Positions 45,384-52,838 of a stretch of 64,000 bases of DNA are shown here, in pieces. A program made the position numbers and the translations under genes. The stretch comes from Brevibacterium luteolum. Lineage in GTDB: Bacteria > Actinomycetota > Actinomycetes > Actinomycetales > Brevibacteriaceae. The notes beneath the pieces were generated by a model, which worked only from the letters and a program-made list of their open reading frames with translations, searched no databases and was not told the DNA's origin. The stretch spans positions 62,001 to 126,000 of the forward strand of contig NZ_JABEMC010000004.1 of assembly GCF_013004595.1 (NCBI RefSeq). The letters are read 5' to 3'. Numbering within the stretch: the first letter of the stretch is position 1; each line of letters opens with the position of its first letter.

Positions 45384-46826
45384 GTGACTGATCCAACGAT
45401 CGCGAAAATGGCAGAGTGGGCCTCGAAGCAGAGCGCCGCTGAGGACATGATCCCTCTGGTGGGCCGCCTCTACCGCAACAACGAGGTGCTGCTGACCGTC
45501 TACGGCCGCAGCCTGCTGAACAAGTCCGTCAACGGCATCATCAAGGCCCACCGCTACGCCCGTCACTTCGACGGCACCGAGCTCGACATGGATGAGACGC
45601 TGCGTCTGGTCACCGCGCTCGACGGTCTCAACCTGGGCCCGTGCCGCATCGATCTCGGCCGCATGGCCGCCGGTTTCCGCAACTCCGGCGGAGACGACGT
45701 CGAGGCCTACCTGCGCGAGCAGCTCTCCGAAGTCGTCGACGCTGTAGACCGCGAGCAGAGCAAGCCGCAGGACGTCGTCCTCTACGGCTTCGGCCGCATC
45801 GGCCGGCTGCTCGCCCGCATCCTCGTCGACCGCGCCGGCGGCACGAACATGCGCCTGCGCGCGATCGTCGTGCGCCGCGGCGGTGACAACGACATCGTCA
45901 AGCGCGCCTCCCTGCTGCGCCGCGACTCGGTGCACGGCAAGTTCGACGGCAACATCGTCGTCGATGAGGAGAACAGCACGATCTGTGCCAACGGCGTGCT
46001 CATCCAGGTCATCTACTCCGATGACCCGTCCTCGGTCGACTACACGAAGTGCGGCATCGACAACGCCATCGTCGTCGACAACACCGGCCGCTGGCGCGAT
46101 GAGGAGGGCCTGGGCAAGCACCTCAAGTGCCCGGGTGTGGCGAAGGTGCTGCTGACCGCACCGGGCAAGGGCGAGATCAAGAACGTCGTCTACGGCGTCA
46201 ATTCCCACGACATCACCGCCGAGGACACGATCCTCTCGGCTGCCTCGTGCACGACGAACGCGATCACCCCGGTGCTCAAGGTCCTCAACGACGAATTCGG
46301 TGTGCGCAACGGCCACGTCGAGACCGTCCACTCCTTCACCAACGACCAGAACCTCATCGACAACTTCCACAAGGGCTCGCGCCGCGGCCGTGCTGCCGGG
46401 CTCAACATGGTGCTCACCGAGACCGGTGCTGCTAAGGCCGTGGCCAAGGCGCTGCCGGAGCTCAAGGGCAAGCTGTCGGGCAACGCAATCCGCGTTCCCA
46501 CCCCGAACGTGTCGATGGCGATCCTCAACCTCAACCTCGGGCGCGAGACGACCGTCGATGAGCTCAACACGTTCCTGCGGGAGACCTCGCTGAACTCCGA
46601 GCTGCGCAACCAGATCGACTACATCGCCTCCCCAGAGGTCGTCTCGACTGACTTCGTCGGCTCCAAGCGCGCCGGCATCGTCGACGGCCTGGCGACCATC
46701 GTCGACGGTGATCGCGCTGTCGTCTACGTCTGGTACGACAACGAATTCGGCTACTCCTGCCAGGTGGTCCGCTGCATCGCCGACATGGCCGGCATCGACA
46801 CCCCGGCCTTCCCGAAGCGCAGCTGA
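45384..46826 (+). CDS. gap: Glyceraldehyde-3-phosphate dehydrogenase, long GapB type
   Basis: Interconverts glyceraldehyde 3-phosphate and 1,3-bisphosphoglycerate. Residues about 1-125 are an extra helical N-terminal domain, then the dinucleotide motif YGFGRIGRLLARIL and catalytic C289 in SAASCTTNAITP. Length 480 is the same as corynebacterial GapB, which works mainly in gluconeogenesis. Coenzyme choice is not decided here. GTG start with AAGGGA. glpK follows 3 bases after the stop, so triose phosphate from glycerol and this enzyme are co-expressed. Confidence 0.92.
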   Translation: MTDPTIAKMAEWASKQSAAEDMIPLVGRLYRNNEVLLTVYGRSLLNKSVNGIIKAHRYARHFDGTELDMDETLRLVTALDGLNLGPCRIDLGRMAAGFRNSGGDDVEAYLREQLSEVVDAVDREQSKPQDVVLYGFGRIGRLLARILVDRAGGTNMRLRAIVVRRGGDNDIVKRASLLRRDSVHGKFDGNIVVDEENSTICANGVLIQVIYSDDPSSVDYTKCGIDNAIVVDNTGRWRDEEGLGKHLKCPGVAKVLLTAPGKGEIKNVVYGVNSHDITAEDTILSAASCTTNAITPVLKVLNDEFGVRNGHVETVHSFTNDQNLIDNFHKGSRRGRAAGLNMVLTETGAAKAVAKALPELKGKLSGNAIRVPTPNVSMAILNLNLGRETTVDELNTFLRETSLNSELRNQIDYIASPEVVSTDFVGSKRAGIVDGLATIVDGDRAVVYVWYDNEFGYSCQVVRCIADMAGIDTPAFPKRS

Positions 46827-46829
46827 GCC

Positions 46830-48326
46830 ATGGGCTACGTCCTCGCACTTGATGAGGGCACGACCTCGACGCGTGCGGTCATCTTCTCTGAAGATGGCCG
46901 CACGGTCGCTTCTGCCGGTCAGGAGTTCGAGCAGATCTTCCCCGCCGCCGGTCGTGTGGAACACGACGCCGGGGTGATCTGGCGGACCAGCCGGGAGGTC
47001 ATCGGCCAGGCACTGGGCACCGCCTCGCTGACAAGCGCCGACATCGCCGCTGTTGGCATCACCAACCAGCGTGAGACCACCGTCGTGTGGGAGGCGGCGA
47101 ACGGCCAGCCGGTGCACAACGCGATCGTGTGGCAGGACACCCGCGGCGGCGATTACGTCACGCAGCTCAGCGAATACGCTGAGGAGATCGCCGAGATCAC
47201 CGGGCTGCCGGTCAACACGTACTTCTCCGGCATCAAGCTGCGCTGGCTGTTCGACCACGTCGACGGACTGCGCGAACGGGCAGCGGCAGGTGAGGTGCTC
47301 TTCGGCACCATCGACACCTGGCTGCTGTGGAACCTCACTGGCGGGGTCAACGGCGGCGCGCACGTCACCGACGTCACCAACGCCTCACGCACCCTGCTCA
47401 TGGACCTGCACACCGGCCAGTGGTCACAGCGGATGTGCGAGCTGCTCGGCATCCCGGCCGCCTGCCTGCCGGAGATCCGGCCATCAGTCGGGACCTTCGG
47501 CACAGTCGCATCCGGTCAGCTGCTGGCCGGCGTGCCGATCGCCGGAGTGCTCGGCGACCAGCAGGCAGCCGCGTTCGGCCAGTGCCGCTTCTCCCCCGGC
47601 GATACGAAGAACACCTACGGCACCGGCTGCTTCCTGCTGACGAACACCGGGGAGGAGATCCGCCGGTCAGCCAACGGACTCGTCTCCACCGTGGCGTACC
47701 AGATCGAGGGCCAGCCGCTGCAGTACGCGCTCGAAGGCTCGATCGCGGTAGCCGGTGCGCTCGTGCAGTGGCTGCGCGACAACCTCGGGCTCATCCGCAC
47801 CGCCGATGAGGTCAACGATCTGGCCCGCGAGGTCTCCGACAACGGCGACGTCTACTTCGTCCCGGCCTTCTCCGGTCTCTACGCCCCACACTGGCGGGCA
47901 GACGCACGCGGGGTGCTCATCGGCATGACCCGCTTCACCAGCCGCGGGCACATCGCCCGGGCAGCCCTGGAAGCCACGGCCTTCCAGACTGCCGAGGTGC
48001 TCGATGTCATGCGCCGCGACTCCGGGTACACGATTGATCGGATCGCCGCTGACGGCGGCATGTGCGCCTCGGACATCCTCATGCAGTTCCAGGCCGATAT
48101 CGCCGGCTGCGAGGTGGTCCGCCCGCAGATCATCGAGGCCACCGCTGCCGGCGCCGCCTATGCAGCCGGATTGGGTGCGGGAGTGTACGGCTCCCTAGAC
48201 GAGCTGGCCGGCTACTGGCAGGCGGATGCCTCCTGGCAGCCGTCGATCACCGCAGCGGACCGGCAGCAGTTGCTGAGCCGGTGGAGCCAGGCGATCGAGC
48301 GGTCCCTCGGCTGGGTCGAGGACTGA
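46830..48326 (+). CDS. glpK: Glycerol kinase
   Basis: FGGY-family kinase that makes glycerol 3-phosphate. N-terminal ALDEGTTSTRAVIF (about residues 5-18), ITNQRETTVVWE, and KNTYGTGCFLLTNTG are family signatures; SGLYAPHWRADARGVL and DGGMCASDILMQFQAD close the active site. Length 498 is standard. It forms an operon with gap. No glpF or glpD is in view. Confidence 0.96.
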   Translation: MGYVLALDEGTTSTRAVIFSEDGRTVASAGQEFEQIFPAAGRVEHDAGVIWRTSREVIGQALGTASLTSADIAAVGITNQRETTVVWEAANGQPVHNAIVWQDTRGGDYVTQLSEYAEEIAEITGLPVNTYFSGIKLRWLFDHVDGLRERAAAGEVLFGTIDTWLLWNLTGGVNGGAHVTDVTNASRTLLMDLHTGQWSQRMCELLGIPAACLPEIRPSVGTFGTVASGQLLAGVPIAGVLGDQQAAAFGQCRFSPGDTKNTYGTGCFLLTNTGEEIRRSANGLVSTVAYQIEGQPLQYALEGSIAVAGALVQWLRDNLGLIRTADEVNDLAREVSDNGDVYFVPAFSGLYAPHWRADARGVLIGMTRFTSRGHIARAALEATAFQTAEVLDVMRRDSGYTIDRIAADGGMCASDILMQFQADIAGCEVVRPQIIEATAAGAAYAAGLGAGVYGSLDELAGYWQADASWQPSITAADRQQLLSRWSQAIERSLGWVED

Positions 48327-48355
48327 CCTAAAGCCCCTTTCCCAGACGGACCGGG

Positions 48356-49321
48356 TCAGCCGGCGGCGTAGCCTTTGGCCTTGTCGACGATGTTGAACAG
48401 CTGCTGGCCTGACCGGTACCGGTCCCAGTTGGCCATGAACTGCTCAGCTAAGCGGTCTGACCAGCCCGCGGAGTCACCGCTCATGTGCGGGGTGATGACC
48501 ACACTGCCCATCTGCCACAACGGGCTGTCCTCCGGCAGCGGTTCCGGGTCGACGACGTCGAGGCCGGCTCCGGCGATCTGCCCGGATTCCAGCGCAGCGA
48601 CCAGATCGTCGGTGACAACACTGGCGCCGCGCCCGACGTTGATGAGATGCGCGCTCTCAGGCAGCGCTTCAAGCACGGCTGCATCGATGAGCCCGGTGGT
48701 CTGCTCCGTCAGCGGTGCGATGTTGATGAGCCAGTCGACTCCTGCGACGTGCTCAGCGAGATCGGCACTGGCGATGATCTCTCCGAAGTCGGGATCCCCG
48801 CCTCGGGCGCGGGAGCCGGCCCCAGTGACGTGCACACCGAGGGCGCGCAGCGTGGTCGCGATCGCCCGGCCGATCGACCCGGTGCCGACGATCATCGCAT
48901 GCGAGCCTGCCAGGTCGCGGGATTCGCGGTGCTGCCAGATCCGCTGCCGCTGGTGGGCCAGCGAGGTCGGGAAGTCCTTGGCGAAATGCAGCATGAAGGC
49001 AAGCACGAATTCGGCGATCGGGCGGTCGAAGATGCCGCGGGCGTTGGTGACGGTGACCTCGGAGTCGCGCAGCTGATCGAACATGAGCGAGTCGACCCCG
49101 GCCGATGCCGCGTGGATCCAGTCCAGCCGGTCAGCACTGCTGAACGCGTCCTTGAGCGCTGGTGAGAAGAAGTCCCACATGAGCAGCACCTCGGTCCCGG
49201 GCAGTGCGGCGGCCAGCTCATCGGCTTCGACCCAGCGCACCTCGCTGGCTTCGTCGGCCAGGCGGTCGAAGTGCGCTGGGCGCTTCTTGTCAGGGGCGGT
49301 GAGGATCGTCAGGACGGTCAT
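48356..49321 (-). CDS. D-2-hydroxyacid dehydrogenase family protein (copy 1)
   Basis: NAD(P)-dependent oxidoreductase of 2-hydroxy acids. The nucleotide-binding loop is IVGTGSIGRAIATTLRALG (about residues 144-162); active-site residues lie in LINVGRGASVV (Arg), VVDPEPLPEDSPLW (Glu) and VITPHMSGDS (His). Length 321. GGAGGA precedes the ATG. It is the third gene of the tetR-exporter-dehydrogenase run, 27 bases after the exporter. The substrate is unknown; relatives act on glyoxylate/hydroxypyruvate or D-lactate-like acids. Confidence 0.9.
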   Translation of the reverse strand: MTVLTILTAPDKKRPAHFDRLADEASEVRWVEADELAAALPGTEVLLMWDFFSPALKDAFSSADRLDWIHAASAGVDSLMFDQLRDSEVTVTNARGIFDRPIAEFVLAFMLHFAKDFPTSLAHQRQRIWQHRESRDLAGSHAMIVGTGSIGRAIATTLRALGVHVTGAGSRARGGDPDFGEIIASADLAEHVAGVDWLINIAPLTEQTTGLIDAAVLEALPESAHLINVGRGASVVTDDLVAALESGQIAGAGLDVVDPEPLPEDSPLWQMGSVVITPHMSGDSAGWSDRLAEQFMANWDRYRSGQQLFNIVDKAKGYAAG

Positions 49322-49348
49322 GGGCGGTCCTCCAAGCGGTCGGCTGGT

Positions 49349-51061
49349 TCAGGTGGCCGGCTTCTGCCCAGCAGAGTCGGCCTCGGTGTCAATCGTAGAC
49401 CGGGTCTGCTGGCCGGGGCGGGCCTGCGCGCGTTCGATCCGGGTGGCCAGCGGCTTCTCGCGGATGAAGAAGAGCACGAGCAGTCCGAGCACCGGCAGCG
49501 GGGCCGCCCACAGGAACAGCGGCACGAGTGCATCGTTGTAGGCGCCGATGATGAGGTCCTGGATAGCGGTCGGCAGCTGGGACAGCGCTTCGGGTGTCAG
49601 TTCATTGGCGTGCAGTCCGCTGGCATCGGCACCGGGGACGGAGCTGAGCTTCTCGGTCAGGTTCGACATCAGGCGGCTGGTGAACAGCGAGCCGATGATC
49701 GCCATGCCGAAGCTGGCGCCGATCTGGCGGAAGAAGTTGTTCGAGGCGGTGGCGGTGCCGACCATCTCGACAGGGAAGGAGTTCTGCACGACGAGGACGA
49801 GCAGCTGCATGCTCAGGCCCAGGCCCGAACCCATGATGGCGAGAAAGATCATCGTCGTCCAAGCAGGGCTGTCGGCCCGCAGCTGGGACATGAGCACAAG
49901 TGAGGTGACGATGAGGCTCATGCCGATGATCGGGTAGAACTTGTAGCGGCCGGTGCGGGCGACAACGAATCCGATGCCGGTGGAGACGATGAGCATGCAC
50001 CCCATCATCGGCACCATCATGAGGCCGGCACGGGCGGCGTCGACACCGTGGACCATCTGCAGATAGGTCGGCATGTAGCTGAGCACACCGAACATCGCCA
50101 CACCGATCGTCAGTCCGGCGATGGTGGACAGCACGAAGTTGCGGTCGCGGAACAGCGACATCGGGATGATCGGTTCGGCCGCCCGGCGCTCGACGAAGAC
50201 GAAGATGGTGCCGGCGACGAGCGCAGCGGCGCCGAGTCCGAGGATGACCGGTGAGGTCCACTCGTACTGGTGGCCGCCCCATGCGGCGATGAGCACGACG
50301 GCGGAGGTGAACACGGCGATGAGCGCCATGCCGGCGACGTCGATGCGCGGGCGCACCTCGGGACGGGTGTCGGGAACACGGAGCAGGATCATCGCGGCGA
50401 TGATGGCGAAGATGCCGAGCGGGAAGTTCATCGCGAAGTTCCAGCGCCAACCCGGCCCCTCGGTCAGCCAGCCGCCGATGAGCGGGCCGGCAACAGAGGA
50501 CACAGCGAAGACCGAACCCATGGCACCCATGTACTTGCCGCGCTCACGGGCGGGCACGATCGCGGCGATGATCGCCTGGGAGAGGATCATCATGCCGCCA
50601 CCGCCGATGCCCTGGAAGACACGGCCGATGATGAGGAAGGACATGTCCTGGGCGAGGAGGGCGAAGACAGAGCCGAGCATGAACATCGAGATCGCGAAGA
50701 TGAACAGCGGCTTGCGGCCGAACAGGTCGCCGATCTTGCCGTAGATCGGCATCATGATCGTCGAGGCGAGCATGAAGGCCGTCGAAACCCACAGCATCTG
50801 ATCGACGCCATGGAGTTCGCCGACGATCGTCGGCAGGGCGGTGGCCAGCACCGTCTGGTTGAGCGAGAACATGAACATCGCGACCATGAGGGCGGCGAAC
50901 ACCCACAGAATCGCACCGGTCGTCATGCCGGAGCCGTTGTCAGCTGGGTCGCTGGCAGCAGACGTCGCGGCACGGCAGTCAGCGGGTGCAGGCGCGCGGT
51001 GGCCTGCGAACTCAGCTTCTGCCGTATGCGGCGGGGTCACGTCCTTTGCCATGCGTCTCAC
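49349..51061 (-). CDS. DHA2-type MFS multidrug exporter
   Basis: Major facilitator with 14 predicted helices (EmrB/QacA type). After a 45-residue polar N terminus, helix 1 holds FMFSLNQTVLATALPTIVG, motif A is YGKIGDLFGRKP and motif C-like GGGGMMILSQAIIAAIVPARERG is present. Length 570. I use the GTG at 51059-51061, which overlaps the tetR stop (GTGA) and has AAGGGA nine bases upstream; the ATG three codons later has poor spacing. Probably exports a toxic compound that also inactivates the TetR protein. Confidence 0.92.
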   Translation of the reverse strand: MRRMAKDVTPPHTAEAEFAGHRAPAPADCRAATSAASDPADNGSGMTTGAILWVFAALMVAMFMFSLNQTVLATALPTIVGELHGVDQMLWVSTAFMLASTIMMPIYGKIGDLFGRKPLFIFAISMFMLGSVFALLAQDMSFLIIGRVFQGIGGGGMMILSQAIIAAIVPARERGKYMGAMGSVFAVSSVAGPLIGGWLTEGPGWRWNFAMNFPLGIFAIIAAMILLRVPDTRPEVRPRIDVAGMALIAVFTSAVVLIAAWGGHQYEWTSPVILGLGAAALVAGTIFVFVERRAAEPIIPMSLFRDRNFVLSTIAGLTIGVAMFGVLSYMPTYLQMVHGVDAARAGLMMVPMMGCMLIVSTGIGFVVARTGRYKFYPIIGMSLIVTSLVLMSQLRADSPAWTTMIFLAIMGSGLGLSMQLLVLVVQNSFPVEMVGTATASNNFFRQIGASFGMAIIGSLFTSRLMSNLTEKLSSVPGADASGLHANELTPEALSQLPTAIQDLIIGAYNDALVPLFLWAAPLPVLGLLVLFFIREKPLATRIERAQARPGQQTRSTIDTEADSAGQKPAT

Positions 51062-51735
51062 TTACCATTTCCCTTCTGAGGTGTCTGTGTTCCGGCCAGA
51101 ACCGAGCGGAACAGCCGGATGGAACGTTCGAATGTCTCCTTGGAGAAGTCCGGGTCGGCGATCTGATCCGGTTCGGACTGCATTACGGTGCGCACCGCGA
51201 AGCGCAGCGGCACCGCGCACAGCTGCACGAGCATGAGCGCCAGCTCTTCCGGTGTGCCGTCGGCACCGCCGAAGTCGATGTCCCCGCGGCGCAGCCGGGC
51301 GGCGACCACCTCGGCGGCGGCGTGTTCGATGGCTTCGTTCTTCTCGAACTGGCGGCGCATGAGCGCCGGGTACCGGGCGAGGATCTGGCGGCGTTTGAGG
51401 ACGACGTCATCGGAGTTGAAGGTCAGCTGATATGTGCCGTAGATGAGCCGGGCGACGTCCTCAGCAAGATCCGCTCCCACCGGGTCGACTTCGAGGAACT
51501 CCTCGATCTGGTCGGTGTCGATGACGACGTCGGTCATGCCGACGATCGCGTCCTCCTTCGAGGCGAAGTAGTTGAAGAAGGTGCGCGCGGAGATGCCGGC
51601 GTCTTCGGCGATCTGGGCGACGGTGGCCTGCTCCAGGCCGTCCTCCAGGACGCGGTTGACGGCAGCGACGTGGATGGCCCGGCGGGTCAGCCGGGCTTTG
51701 CGGTCGCGGAGGCTTTCGGTTTCGGTGGTGCTCAC
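51058..51735 (-). CDS. TetR family transcriptional regulator
   Basis: Repressor with an N-terminal helix-turn-helix (VAQIAEDAGISARTFFNYFA, residues 39-58) and an all-helical ligand domain. The GTG at 51733-51735 gives 225 residues and lies exactly six bases after CAAAAT, a -10 box paired with TTGACG. The longer open frame would start inside the operator. It heads a coupled operon with the exporter and a dehydrogenase and is expected to repress itself and the divergent dehydrogenase through the repeats described below. Confidence 0.92.
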   Translation of the reverse strand: MSTTETESLRDRKARLTRRAIHVAAVNRVLEDGLEQATVAQIAEDAGISARTFFNYFASKEDAIVGMTDVVIDTDQIEEFLEVDPVGADLAEDVARLIYGTYQLTFNSDDVVLKRRQILARYPALMRRQFEKNEAIEHAAAEVVAARLRRGDIDFGGADGTPEELALMLVQLCAVPLRFAVRTVMQSEPDQIADPDFSKETFERSIRLFRSVLAGTQTPQKGNGK

Positions 51736-51741
51736 ATAAAG

Positions 51742-51770
51742 ATTTTGCACCCAGTGCAACTTTACGTCAA
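51742..51770 (-). promoter_or_regulatory. Promoter of the tetR-exporter operon
   Basis: TTGACG (51770-51765) and CAAAAT (51747-51742) with a 17-base spacer on the minus strand. The start falls on the tetR GTG (leaderless). The spacer contains the first operator. Confidence 0.7.
51745..51759. promoter_or_regulatory. Operator O1, palindrome TTGCAC-CCA-GTGCAA
   Basis: Perfect 6-base arms with a 3-base spacer, inside the tetR promoter and overlapping its -10 box by three bases. Its right arm, read as TTGCACTG on the minus strand, recurs at 51779-51786. Confidence 0.65.
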
Positions 51771-51778
51771 GCGCAACT

Positions 51779-51793
51779 TTGCACTGTGTGCAC
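51779..51793. promoter_or_regulatory. Operator O2, palindrome TTGCAC-TGT-GTGCAC
   Basis: Same half-site and spacing as O1 (one arm ends in C rather than A), 34 bases away centre to centre, near the -35 side of the divergent dehydrogenase promoter. Confidence 0.55.
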
Positions 51794-51821
51794 TATTTCA
51801 CTTCTGTTCACTCTCGGGTGC

Positions 51822-51827
51822 TGTGAT
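51822..51827 (+). promoter_or_regulatory. -10 box of the divergent dehydrogenase gene
   Basis: TGTGAT is six bases before the ATG at 51834. A weak match, accepted because of the spacing. Confidence 0.35.
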
Positions 51828-51833
51828 GGGAGC

Positions 51834-52790
51834 ATGATCACCGCAATCTGGATCGGCGAGCAGGACCCTGAGGTGCTGTCACTGCTGCGCGACGCGTTCA
51901 CCCCTGTCCCCGGAGCCGATCTCATCATCCCCGCAGGCACCGCGCCCTCGGGTGAAGAGCTGGCCCGCACCGAGTACATCCTCAACGGCGCCGGCGTCCT
52001 CGACGAGGCCGTCTTCTCACGCGCCCCGAATCTGAAGATGGTCCAGCGCGTCGGCGCCGGCACCGACGGCATCGACTTCGACGCCGCACGCCGGGCAGGC
52101 GTGACCGTCGCGAACCTGCCGGGTGCGAACTCGGTGGCCGTTGCCGAACTTGCCGTCGCCTCACTGCTGGCCTGCGCCCGCCACCTGCCTGGACTCAACA
52201 CCGCCACACATGCCGGTGAGTGGACGCCGAATCGCTGGCTGCACTCCTCGATCGAGCTCTCAGGCAAGACTGCTGCGATCATCGGACTCGGCCACATCGG
52301 CCGGCTGCTGGCTGCCCGGCTGACTGCCTTCGACATGCGCCTGGTCTACTTCGACGTCTTCCGCCAGCCGCCGGAGGTCGAGGAGCAGCTCGGCATCGAG
52401 TTCATGGCCCTTGACGACCTGCTGCCGCTGGCTGATGTGCTCTCGATCCACGTGCCGCTGACCGAAGAGACCAACGGTCTCATCGGCGCCAAGCAGCTCG
52501 CGGCGATGCCCACCGGTTCGATCGTGCTGAATCTCTCGCGGGCCGGCATCGTCGATGAGGAGGCCCTGGCGGCCTCGCTGCACTCGGGGCACACGGCCGG
52601 CGCCGGTCTCGACGTGTTCACCGGCGAGCCGAACATCGCCGGTCATCCGCTGCTCGACGCCCCGAATGTCGTGGCCACCCCGCATGCCGGGGCGCAGACC
52701 CGCGATACGGTCAGCCGCGTCTTCTCCCGGGCGGTCGAGAATCTCCTCGAGCATGCCGCCGGCCGCACACCGGCGCACGTCATCGACTGA
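51834..52790 (+). CDS. D-2-hydroxyacid dehydrogenase family protein (copy 2)
   Basis: Same superfamily as the gene at 48356 but clearly a different branch. Substrate-binding MVQRVGAGTDGIDFDAARRA, nucleotide loop IIGLGHIGRLLAARLTAFDM (about residues 142-161), then LNLSRAGIVDEEAL (Arg), GLDVFTGEP (Glu) and VATPHAGAQT (His). Length 318. The ATG at 51834 has GGGAG close by and a -10 at the leaderless distance. It is divergent from tetR and shares its operator region. Phosphoglycerate dehydrogenase-like members are close, but no ACT domain is present. Confidence 0.9.
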   Translation: MITAIWIGEQDPEVLSLLRDAFTPVPGADLIIPAGTAPSGEELARTEYILNGAGVLDEAVFSRAPNLKMVQRVGAGTDGIDFDAARRAGVTVANLPGANSVAVAELAVASLLACARHLPGLNTATHAGEWTPNRWLHSSIELSGKTAAIIGLGHIGRLLAARLTAFDMRLVYFDVFRQPPEVEEQLGIEFMALDDLLPLADVLSIHVPLTEETNGLIGAKQLAAMPTGSIVLNLSRAGIVDEEALAASLHSGHTAGAGLDVFTGEPNIAGHPLLDAPNVVATPHAGAQTRDTVSRVFSRAVENLLEHAAGRTPAHVID

Positions 52791-52838
52791 TCACTCCCCC
52801 TGGCTCAGCTGGCCGCCGTTCCCGAGGCGCCGGCTGGT

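Noticed and set aside
45228..47363. 711-codon minus-strand open frame opposite gap and glpK
   Set aside because: Shadow of two certain genes, low-complexity Val/Asp-rich translation, no ribosome site.
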